Below are positions 27,401 through 34,791 of a DNA stretch of 51,871 nucleotides, piece after piece. Under the pieces are notes generated by a model. The model saw only the letters and a program-made list of their open reading frames with translations, was not told the origin of the DNA and made no database searches. Within the stretch, counting starts at the first letter, position 1; each line of letters opens with the position of its first letter. Location of the stretch: the NCBI GenBank assembly GCA_002344965.1, contig DDUU01000024.1, positions 1 through 51,871 on the forward strand. Reading direction: 5' to 3'. Both the position numbers and the translations under genes were made by a program. This stretch comes from Candidatus Tepidiaquacellales bacterium UBA2330. Lineage in GTDB: Bacteria; Bacteroidota; Ignavibacteria; Tepidaquicellales; Tepidaquicellaceae.

Positions 27401-30084
27401 ATGAGAACGAATCATTGATATTTTCAGAAGTTCCTGATTTAAGATCAATTGATAAAAACATTAAAGAGCTATATAAAAAATATCCTGAACATTCTGCAGA
27501 GATAAAGCTTACAGAGAAATGCGGTAAACAGCTTCTGGAAATTCTCACAGGTAAAAAGGATCCTCTTGATATTCTTTTTCCGGAGGGAGATATGACTCTG
27601 CTCACAAAGCTATATCAGGACTCTCCTGCTTTTTCATTAATGAATAATTTAATTAAGCAGATTGTATATGAAATAGCGGAAGGTTTTTATTCAGCTAATA
27701 AGTTAAAAATTCTTGAAATCGGAGCCGGCACCGGAAGTACTTTAAATCAACTTCTGCCTCTGCTCAGGGAAAAAAGCATTGAATTTTATTTCACTGATAT
27801 TTCTCCTGCATTTTTCATGAAAGCAAAAACAAAGTTTAAGGAATTTGAGAATATTGAATACAAGGTGTTAGACATTGAGAAAGACCCAGTTCCTCAGGGA
27901 TTCGGATCAAATGAATATGATATTATAATTGCTTCAAATGTAATTCACGCAACAAAAGACCTGACCGGTTCATTAGAAAATATTAAAAAACTGTTAACAC
28001 CTGACGGTATTTTTATTTTAAATGAAGTTACAGAGAAACAGTCCTGGATCGATATTACTTTCGGATTGACTGACGGCTGGTGGAGATTCTCTGATACTGA
28101 ATTGAGAGAGTCGTATCCCCTACTTAATGTATCAGACTGGAAAAAACTATTATTGAATTCAGGTTTTAAAAGTGTTGAATCAATACCGGGTGATGAAATT
28201 AATAATATGTTCACAGGTCAGACAGTTTTCACTGCTGCATTGAATAAAGAAGATGTTTCGGTTTCAGCATCCGGTTCAGAGCTGCTAATTTTTTCAAATA
28301 ATAAATTAAATAAAAATCTTAAAAGTGCTTTCAAAAAATCAGCGTCAGTATCTGCTGTTATCGGAAACGGTAATTCATTTAATAGAACAGAAGAAAATGA
28401 ATTTACTATAGACTTTCGTAACTCACTTCATATAAAAGACTTATTAAAAGCAGTATCAGGTAAGAAAAAGGAAGTAGTATATATTACAGAAGAAACGGAA
28501 TCAATAAACTCTGACAAGATTGATGAAATAAATTCTCTCAGCATTTCATTAATATTGAACCTGATAAAAATTAACTATGATGCAGACAATAATTTTATTG
28601 AATCTATTACTATTCTTACCGGCGGGTCAATTTCTGCAAATATTAATGATAAGGTAAACGGTTTGATTAATTCTCCGTTATGGGGATTACAAAAAGTTAT
28701 TTCGTTGGAACATCCCGATCTTAAAGTCAGGATCATTGACATTGATAAATATTCTTCTTTAGATCACATAGTCAAAGAAATAATTTCCGGCAAAAGAAAT
28801 GATATTACAGCAATCAGAGCGAATAATGTTTACGAGCCTGTTTTAAAAAGACTTAGAAATTCCGGCAGTGAGAAAACAGAGATCACCAAAAATGGTGTTT
28901 ATATAATTACCGGAGGATTAAGCGGCATTGGATTACTTACTGCGAAATGGCTCTCAGAAAAAGGCGCAGCTCATATAGCGCTTATCAGCAGAAGAGATAA
29001 TTATGAAACTGCTGAAAGTATTTTATCAGAAATAAAGTCAAGCGGAACTGAAGTAAAAATTTACAAAGGTGATGTTTCAATCAAAGAAGATCTTGAGAAT
29101 ATTTTTAAAGAAATAAACTCGTGTAAATATCCTGTCAAAGGGATAATTCATTCAGCCGGTCTTCTTGATGACGGTATTTTATTAAATCAGACTTCCGGTA
29201 AATTCCTAAATGTATTTTCTCCGAAAGTTAACGGAGCATGGAATTTGCATGAACTTACAAAAGAAAGTGAACTTGACTTTTTTATAATGTATTCATCTGT
29301 AGCTTCTTTATTCGGATCATCAGGGCAGGCAAATCATTCCGCAGCAAATGCATTTCTCGATTCACTTTCATTTTACAGGAAAAGCAGAGGACTTCCCGCT
29401 CTCAGCATAAACTGGGGAGTATGGTCAGAAGTCGGTTCAGCTGCGGATAAAGGCGCCGACAAAACAGAGAAGATTCAAGGTCTGGGTTTGATTGACCCAA
29501 AAAGAGGCATACGTGCTTTGGAAAGTATTATTGGTACGGAAAGATCACAGATCGGTATTTTTCCAATGGACTGGGTTAAATTCACCGGAAAATATAAAAA
29601 TTCGTTTACAAAATATTTCGGTGTATCAGAAAGTAAACAAACAATCGAAACTGATATTATGTCAGGGGATAATTTCATTGAAAGACTGGAAGCGGCAAAT
29701 GATGAGGAGCAGACGGAATTATTAATAAACTATTTTAAGGAAGTTATATCAAATATTATGGGACTTGATACATCCGATCTTGATAATGAGCAGCCGCTGA
29801 ATACACTGGGACTTGATTCACTTATGGCGATAGAATTAAAAAATAAGGTTAACATGGAGCTTGGAGTAGATTTAAATCTCGTAAGATATATGGAAGAGAC
29901 AGGGATCATACATCTTGCCGCCGAGCTGAAAGAACAGCTTCCGAAGATCATCAGCAGCACAGTCAGAGAAACGGTTAAAACCGTTTCCGATTTTTCCGAA
30001 GAGGAAAAAGCAAGAGACCTCCTTTCTAATCTCGATAATCTTTCCGAAGATGAATTAGACAGACTTTTAAATGAATCAAAGTAA
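21415..30084 (+). CDS. Type I PKS: FAAL-ACP-KS-AT-DH-cMT-KR-ACP
   Basis: This 2889-residue starter/extension synthase uses a TTG start. Domains in order: fatty acyl-AMP ligase, ~1-570 (LQYTSGSTGIPKGVM; 'TWLPIHHDMGL' is FAAL-typical); ACP1, phosphopantetheine Ser645 (GMDSL); KS, ~700-1125 (Cys864 in DTACSSS, His999, His1039); AT, ~1220-1530 (Ser1311 in GHSAGE; 'IASHSPLM' specificity motif); DH, ~1590-1880 (His1620, Asp1796); C-methyltransferase, ~2030-2230 (LEIGAGTGS near 2100, 'ASNVIHATKDL'); KR, ~2480-2700 (TGGLSGIG, LDD-type 'AGLLDDG'); ACP2, Ser2802. The FAAL should load a free fatty acid onto ACP1 and the module extends it once with C-methylation, ketoreduction and perhaps dehydration. 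There is no ER. Oddities are Gly-to-Asp in the DH HxxxGxxxxP motif (D1624) and His2641 at the KR catalytic Tyr position. NRPS genes follow within 6 bases. Confidence 0.95.
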   Translation: MKKKADNLVDLLRLRADEQADKTAFVFLKDGEEEGGRFTYSELDIRAKSIAAKLQNSCKQGERALLIYESGLEYLDSFFGCLYSGIISVPLHPPGKNKSLSRISAIAKDSGAKIILSTNEIYDELKSEFATDKVLKNLEWITTENFPNEIAEKWLTPDIKPETLAYLQYTSGSTGIPKGVMVNHRNLLVNLEIIDRSHPHNDNSVMVTWLPIHHDMGLIYGILLPFYCGYPCYFMTPQAFVQKPYRWLSAVSKYRGTHNAAPNFAFELCVNKISEDQKKTLDLSSWTTAMNAAEPVRAETIEKFSEYFSECGFKKKYFSPGYGLAEGTLILSTNFTQDEPVLKRFDDKEIEKNNTAIPADIKDTISKIHAGHSHSIEDTRIAIVNPVTLIECKEGEVGEVWASGSSVAQGYWKREDATKETFRAHIADTKEGPFLRTGDLGFIFENELYITGRHKDLIIIRGQNHYPQDIEYTVESSHPALRLGCVAAFSLDYDGDEHLGIVQEVQKNFLNDFDPEEVIKSIRKSVSEEHDLQVQSITLIKPGTVPKTSSGKIQRKACLQGVLSGELEIIAEWKNGIINDYRKNVIKGNKSESKPETISENNKSKFIPDIKNLKQWLVKRLSEMMQINPESIDVSESFAAYGMDSLKAVQLSGELETLLDRHLPDTLVYDYPNINSLSGFLISENPVSISHDSKIESAAENEPIAIVGIGLKFPGADSPDEFWKLLKEKRDAIREIPSGRWNENSLYPSTVKYGGFIDDTDKFDPVFFGISPREAVQTDPQQRLALEVAWKAFEDAGMDISTLAGSDTGVFLGICTYDYARYSSGRKELFDVYTGTGTSLSIAANRISYLFDFRGPSIAIDTACSSSLVALHTACKSIRLGECKTAIAGGVNLLLAPDWNVVFTEADMLAPDGKCKTFDAAADGYVRSEGCGIVVLKKLSEAIKSGDRIYSVIKGSAINQDGKSNGLTAPNGPSQEDVIRKALKNAGVSSDEISYIETHGTGTPLGDPIEVNSIVKVISKDRSPENECYIGSVKTNIGHLEAAAGIAGVIKTSLALYHKEIPGHLNFSSLNPEIHTEGTAVKISSAEKDWSAAKRYAGVSSFGFGGTNAHVILENAPLEIKAVSKKMPLNIFTLSAKNEKSLMETAGKYLETIAENNFNIEDICYTSSAGRASFNHRLAIVCKDNSDLTAKLTDFISGKNSNGIYKGTVKTNHIPKTAFLFPGQGAQFIGMGKELYDTQPLFRKIINRCDEILRDYLLMPLTEVLFYEKDEKLNPINETTYTQPALFAIEYALGMLWKSWGVRPDIMMGHSAGEVVAACLAGVFSLEDGLKLAAERGRLMQTMTEEGEMYTVFADEKTTREFLKGYENDVSIASINGPEKTVISGGKESLLKIIPLIESKNIEYKKIIVSIASHSPLMNSMIDEFRKVCATIKYSESQIPVVSNISGEIVTDKIANAEYWCNHILSPVRFSESIKECVNYGVEIFIDLGPKPTSINMGQETVRDTGIKWLPSFKYNFTIRETMLGSLGNLFVSGAEPDWKGFWDGIGHGIVSLPGYSFQRERYWVGDGEGKTDLSVFRRNAETGSGDGNFKGHRLQTASENEIIYKICISGNSPEYLKDHIVFDNVILPGAAFVESVLAAFRSFHPGIEFNISDLKFHHALILEENKFKNIQIIFYKENKSDYKFKIFSSDVSDNEFDEVSWIMNSSGSINSVFLNTETLAFEKVRNSFINEFDRKNEMNQRIRDFYENVKAAGVEYRNSFRGIKELYIKEKKALSFIELDTSIKNNNYIHPALLDNAFQTALSLLVSDKKDCAFIPAGINNIRVLKKLPDTVYCAAKFSENSFLESVSSADIDIYSASGEMLISITGLQLKEISRQDFLAMNDDLKDWFYYTNWEKTADQNLNLLHSDISGIVKKISENTLQSDKVSDYKKFVNSLGELSAQFILTAYNKSDAELTVSAKFNQDDLFKKSGFLKKYSKLILRFREILENKGLLKNENESLIFSEVPDLRSIDKNIKELYKKYPEHSAEIKLTEKCGKQLLEILTGKKDPLDILFPEGDMTLLTKLYQDSPAFSLMNNLIKQIVYEIAEGFYSANKLKILEIGAGTGSTLNQLLPLLREKSIEFYFTDISPAFFMKAKTKFKEFENIEYKVLDIEKDPVPQGFGSNEYDIIIASNVIHATKDLTGSLENIKKLLTPDGIFILNEVTEKQSWIDITFGLTDGWWRFSDTELRESYPLLNVSDWKKLLLNSGFKSVESIPGDEINNMFTGQTVFTAALNKEDVSVSASGSELLIFSNNKLNKNLKSAFKKSASVSAVIGNGNSFNRTEENEFTIDFRNSLHIKDLLKAVSGKKKEVVYITEETESINSDKIDEINSLSISLILNLIKINYDADNNFIESITILTGGSISANINDKVNGLINSPLWGLQKVISLEHPDLKVRIIDIDKYSSLDHIVKEIISGKRNDITAIRANNVYEPVLKRLRNSGSEKTEITKNGVYIITGGLSGIGLLTAKWLSEKGAAHIALISRRDNYETAESILSEIKSSGTEVKIYKGDVSIKEDLENIFKEINSCKYPVKGIIHSAGLLDDGILLNQTSGKFLNVFSPKVNGAWNLHELTKESELDFFIMYSSVASLFGSSGQANHSAANAFLDSLSFYRKSRGLPALSINWGVWSEVGSAADKGADKTEKIQGLGLIDPKRGIRALESIIGTERSQIGIFPMDWVKFTGKYKNSFTKYFGVSESKQTIETDIMSGDNFIERLEAANDEEQTELLINYFKEVISNIMGLDTSDLDNEQPLNTLGLDSLMAIELKNKVNMELGVDLNLVRYMEETGIIHLAAELKEQLPKIISSTVRETVKTVSDFSEEEKARDLLSNLDNLSEDELDRLLNESK

Positions 30085-30090
30085 AGATTA

Positions 30091-33000
30091 GTGTCTGATA
30101 AAAAAGTTAACGAGAATAAATTAAACTTGTCTCCTCAGGAGAAACTCGCTCTGCTGAAAAAGCAGCTTCTGCAGAAAACAAAAAATGAAGATCTGACTTT
30201 TCCGCAGTCATACGGTCAGAGAGCGCTTTATTTTCTTTATATCACTTCACCGGAAAGTACAGCTTACAATGTATGTTTCACTGCAAGGATTACTTCTGAG
30301 ATTAATATTCCCGCATTTAAAAAATCCTTTCAGAGATTAATTAACCGTGATCAGTCTTTAAGATCGAATTTCAAAATTATTGACGGGAATCCTGTACAGA
30401 CTGTAAGCGGATTTAAGGAAATTTGCTTTACGGAAGTTGATGTGTCTGATAAAAGTGAATCGGAAATTAAAAAAATTGTCACAGGTTATCACAGAACTCC
30501 CTTTGATCTTGAGAACGGGGATGTCTTTAAAGTTTATCTCTTAAAAAAATCTGAAAATAATTTCATTCTCCTGATAAGCGTACATCACATAGCATGTGAC
30601 GGATGGTCAATCGGAATTATGCTGAATGAGTTAAAGCAAATTTATGAATCGGAAAAAGATAATAAAAACATTTCTTTCCCGCCGCTGACAATTAAATATT
30701 CTGATTATGTAAAATTTCAAATTGAATTTGTCCAAAGTGAAAAAGGCGCCGAGCAGTGGAGTTACTGGAAGGAAGAACTCAGAGGTGAACTGCCTGTTTT
30801 AAATTTAACTGCTGACAAAACCAGACCAGCATTACAGACTTTTAATGGAGATACAGAATATTTTCAACTTGAAAAAGAACTTGCAGATGAAGTAAATAAA
30901 TTTTCTAAGACAGAAGGAACAACAGTTTTTGTCACACTGCTTTCTGCTTACTTTGTTTTTCTTTACAAATACAGCGGACAAAATGATATTATAATCGGAT
31001 CTCCCACAACGGGAAGAACCAAAACAGAATTTGATAAACTGATCGGATACTTTATAAATCCTGTTTCTGTAAGAGGCAGTATCAGCGGTTCGGATTCCTT
31101 TAAAGCAATTTTAAAACAAATTAAGAAAAAAATTTTAAATGCAGTTTCAAATCAGGACTATCCTTTTCCGCTTATAGTAGAAAAGTTATTAAATAAAAGA
31201 GATCCGGGCAGGTCAGCAGTCTTTCAGACTTTTTTCGGGATGCAGAAAATCCAGCAGGATGAAGAGCTTCAGGAAATAATAGTCTATAATAATGATGATG
31301 TAAAAGTGAACTGGGGAAGTCTTACGCTGCAGCCCTACGGTATTACTCAGCAGGACGGTCAGTTTGATTTAAGTCTTGATTTAATCGCTGGTAAAAAATT
31401 ATTCTCAGGAGCTTTTAAATATAACAGCGATATCTTTGACAAAGAAACAATTTCCGGTATGGCGGAAAATTTTAAAAACCTGCTGAAAAATATTCTTACT
31501 TATCCGGATTCTGAACTTAAAGAGCTTGATCTGCTTCCCGCTAAAATAAGAAATAAGTTAGTTACTGAACGGAATAATACAAACCGTGAATTTGCAAATT
31601 TTGATTTTGTTCATGCTCTGATTCATAAAAATGCGGAGAAGTATCCGGAAGCGGCTGCATTAATTACAGATGATGCAGAGTTGTCTTACAGAGAGCTTGA
31701 AGATAGTTCAAACAGACTTGCAAACTATTTGATAAAAAAAGGATTAAGATCCGGAGACCTGATATGCGTTTGCATGGAAAGATCTCCTGATATGGTAATT
31801 TCAATTCTAGGAGTTTTAAAGTCAGGAGCAGCTTACGTGCCGGTCGATCCGAATTATCCCGCAGACAGAATAGCACACATGATATCGGATTCAGGATCAA
31901 AGTACATTCTTACACAAAAAAAACTTTTGGATTTTCTTCAAAATATAAAAGCTGAAACCATAATAACTGACGATGAAAAATCTGAATATTTAAAAGAAGA
32001 TATTTCATATCCGGGAATAAATTTATCTCTCACAGATCCGGCGTATGCAATTTATACTTCCGGTTCAACAGGATTACCGAAAGGAGTTTTAATAAGCCAC
32101 AGATCTCTTACAAATCACATGCTCTGGATGATTAATGAATTCAACTTTGACTCAACTGTCAGAGTTTTACAGAAAACTCCTTTCAGTTTTGATGCTTCAG
32201 TATGGGAATTTTACCTGCCGTTTTTAACCGGCGGCTCGTTAGTGATCGCAGGTCCTGACGGGCATATGGATACTGCATATATGAAAGAAATCATAAAGAG
32301 AAATAATGTTAATGTACTTCAGATGGTGCCATCGCTTTTGAATTTATTTCTCGATGAACCGGGTATAGAAGAATGTAATAGTCTGAAATATATTTTCTCA
32401 GGAGGTGAAGCGCTTACAAAATATTTATGTACCAAAGTTTATATTAAACTTGATGTAACATTGTGCAATTTGTACGGTCCTACTGAAGCTACAATAGATT
32501 CTGCATTTTACATCTGCAGTAAAAACGAGACAGATGAAAATATTCCAATCGGCAAACCGGTCAACAATGCAAAAGCATATATTTTAGACGGTGATATGAA
32601 TCCTGTTCCTGACAGGACTGCAGGGGAATTATATCTCAGCGGGGTTAATATTGCACTGGGTTATGTAAATAACAAAACTCTTACTGATGAAAAATTTTCG
32701 GATAATATTTTTAGTAAAATCCCGGGAGAGAAAATGTACAGGACCGGAGATATTGCAAAGTATAATTCCAAAGGAGAACTTGTATTTCTGGGCAGATCTG
32801 ATGAACAGGTAAAGTTCAGAGGATACAGAATCGAACTCGGAGAAATCGAATCTGTACTTAATAATATAAGAGGGATAAATAACTCAATAGTCTTACTAAG
32901 AGAGGACAAGCCGGGAAATAAAAAATTAACCGCTTACATTGTAGCCGACAAAAATACTGTTCAGAATATAAATGAATTAAAGCTCTTTCTCAAAGGAAAG

Positions 33001-34791
33001 CTGCCTGAATACATGATTCCCTCAGCATATGTAATACTTGACAAAATTCCATATACTCCAAACGGTAAAGTTGATAAAAATTCTCTTCCTGCGCCTGATG
33101 ATAAATTAATTTCCGGAGGCGATTATAAAGAACCGCTGAAACCTGTTGAAATTATTCTTTCAAATATCTGGAAGGATGTTTTAAAAATTGAAAAGGCCGG
33201 TATTAATGACAATTTTTTTGAACTCGGGGGAGATTCGATAATCAGCATACAGATAATCTCACGCGCCAACAGGGAAGGTATAAAGATAAGTCCAAGGCAG
33301 ATGTTTCAGCATCAGACCATCGCCGAATTGTCGGCGGTCGTTACACAAAAAACCGCTAAAGCGGTTGATCAAAACCCCGTCACCGGCTTTGTCCCTAACA
33401 CACCTGTCCAGCAAAGATTCTTTAACCATGATCTCAAAAATCCTTCTCTCTTCAATCACTCAATCTCATTCGAAATCCCTGCTGAATTGAATTCCGATCA
33501 TCTCGGTAATTCTTTTAATCTATTATATGAACATCATGACGCGTTGAGGTTAAGTATCGATTTCAAAGGAAATGAAATTATACAATTCAACAATGAAGTC
33601 CGACATGTGAGTTTATTTTCAATTGAGGATCTCAAAAACATTCCGGAAAATGAAATTCAAAAAATAATTAATGAAAGGACGATCTTTCATAATAAAAGTA
33701 TTGACATCACTAAAGGTGAATTGCTCAGAGCTGTAAGATTTATTACCGGAAAAAACCAAACTGATCTTCTTCTTATATGTATTCATCACTTATGCGTGGA
33801 CGGAATATCATGGAGGATCCTGCTTGAAGATCTTAATTCGCTTATAAATAATTTTCAAAATAATAATCCTCCCGGGCTGCCGCCTAAAACAACTTCATTT
33901 CGCGACTGGAGTTATTTTCTAAAGGATCATGCTCAGAGTGAAATAATAAAGAATGAATTTTCATACTGGAAAGATCTGCTTTCTCTGAATTCCGGTAAGA
34001 TCAGGACTGATAATAATTTTAATCAGTCAGAAAATACCGTTAGCAGTGAAAGTACGATTGAACTTCATTTAACAGAAGAATCTTCTAATTTCATTCTTAA
34101 AGATATTCACAAAAAATATAACACTCAGATCAATGACATTCTCCTGACTGCTCTAATTTTAGCATTTAATAAATGGCAGGGTCATAATAAATTACTGCTG
34201 AATCTCGAAGGACACGGACGTGAGGAAATTTCTGAAGATACTGACATTAACAGAACTGTCGGATGGTTTACTTCCGTCTATCCCGTTATGCTTAATGTAA
34301 GCGATCCTTCGGAAACAGGAAGCGCTATTAAATCAGTGAAAGAAAGTTTAAGAAATATTCCGGAAAGCGGTATAGGATTCGGTTTACTCAAATTTTTATG
34401 TGATGATGAAGAAATTAAAAAATCCATTTCTTCATTCAGTGAACCTGAAATTTTATTTAACTATCTGGGACAATTTAATTTCAATACAGACTGGAAGATC
34501 AGAGAGGATTTAAAATTAGTTCAGGATAAAAGCGAATTGAGATTTCATCTTATTGAAATTAATGCAATGACCGTTAATAACAGAATCAAATTTGAATTCA
34601 GTTACAGTAATAATTTTCATAACAGGGAATCAATTGAACGATTATCCGGATATTACAGCGAAAGTATAAACGAAATTATAAAACACTGCTCAGATGACAA
34701 GACAATAAGCGGATACACGCCTTCAGACTTCTCAGCTTCCGGACTGGATCAGAATGAGCTTGATGATCTGATGAATAATTTAAACTCATAA
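30091..34791 (+). CDS. NRPS module C-A-PCP-E (predicted D-Gln)
   Basis: This 1566-residue NRPS uses a GTG start 6 bases after the PKS stop, so the two are almost certainly translated from one mRNA. It begins with a docking-like helix ('NLSPQEKLALLKKQLLQK'). The condensation domain (~35-470) has HHIACDG (165-171) and would accept the polyketide acyl chain. The adenylation domain (~490-1000) has 'YTSGSTGLPKG', 'NLYGPTEATID' and 'NGKVDKNSL'. Reading the specificity positions by eye gives D-A-W-Q-F-G-L-I-D-K, which I recall as a Gln code. The PCP has Ser1049 in the GGDSI form usual before epimerase domains. The C-terminal epimerisation domain (~1110-1550) has HHLCVDG (1232-1238) and 'NRTVGWFTSVYPV'. 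It ends with an acidic helix ('GLDQNELDDLMNNL') suited to docking on the next NRPS. Confidence 0.95.
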   Translation: MSDKKVNENKLNLSPQEKLALLKKQLLQKTKNEDLTFPQSYGQRALYFLYITSPESTAYNVCFTARITSEINIPAFKKSFQRLINRDQSLRSNFKIIDGNPVQTVSGFKEICFTEVDVSDKSESEIKKIVTGYHRTPFDLENGDVFKVYLLKKSENNFILLISVHHIACDGWSIGIMLNELKQIYESEKDNKNISFPPLTIKYSDYVKFQIEFVQSEKGAEQWSYWKEELRGELPVLNLTADKTRPALQTFNGDTEYFQLEKELADEVNKFSKTEGTTVFVTLLSAYFVFLYKYSGQNDIIIGSPTTGRTKTEFDKLIGYFINPVSVRGSISGSDSFKAILKQIKKKILNAVSNQDYPFPLIVEKLLNKRDPGRSAVFQTFFGMQKIQQDEELQEIIVYNNDDVKVNWGSLTLQPYGITQQDGQFDLSLDLIAGKKLFSGAFKYNSDIFDKETISGMAENFKNLLKNILTYPDSELKELDLLPAKIRNKLVTERNNTNREFANFDFVHALIHKNAEKYPEAAALITDDAELSYRELEDSSNRLANYLIKKGLRSGDLICVCMERSPDMVISILGVLKSGAAYVPVDPNYPADRIAHMISDSGSKYILTQKKLLDFLQNIKAETIITDDEKSEYLKEDISYPGINLSLTDPAYAIYTSGSTGLPKGVLISHRSLTNHMLWMINEFNFDSTVRVLQKTPFSFDASVWEFYLPFLTGGSLVIAGPDGHMDTAYMKEIIKRNNVNVLQMVPSLLNLFLDEPGIEECNSLKYIFSGGEALTKYLCTKVYIKLDVTLCNLYGPTEATIDSAFYICSKNETDENIPIGKPVNNAKAYILDGDMNPVPDRTAGELYLSGVNIALGYVNNKTLTDEKFSDNIFSKIPGEKMYRTGDIAKYNSKGELVFLGRSDEQVKFRGYRIELGEIESVLNNIRGINNSIVLLREDKPGNKKLTAYIVADKNTVQNINELKLFLKGKLPEYMIPSAYVILDKIPYTPNGKVDKNSLPAPDDKLISGGDYKEPLKPVEIILSNIWKDVLKIEKAGINDNFFELGGDSIISIQIISRANREGIKISPRQMFQHQTIAELSAVVTQKTAKAVDQNPVTGFVPNTPVQQRFFNHDLKNPSLFNHSISFEIPAELNSDHLGNSFNLLYEHHDALRLSIDFKGNEIIQFNNEVRHVSLFSIEDLKNIPENEIQKIINERTIFHNKSIDITKGELLRAVRFITGKNQTDLLLICIHHLCVDGISWRILLEDLNSLINNFQNNNPPGLPPKTTSFRDWSYFLKDHAQSEIIKNEFSYWKDLLSLNSGKIRTDNNFNQSENTVSSESTIELHLTEESSNFILKDIHKKYNTQINDILLTALILAFNKWQGHNKLLLNLEGHGREEISEDTDINRTVGWFTSVYPVMLNVSDPSETGSAIKSVKESLRNIPESGIGFGLLKFLCDDEEIKKSISSFSEPEILFNYLGQFNFNTDWKIREDLKLVQDKSELRFHLIEINAMTVNNRIKFEFSYSNNFHNRESIERLSGYYSESINEIIKHCSDDKTISGYTPSDFSASGLDQNELDDLMNNLNS

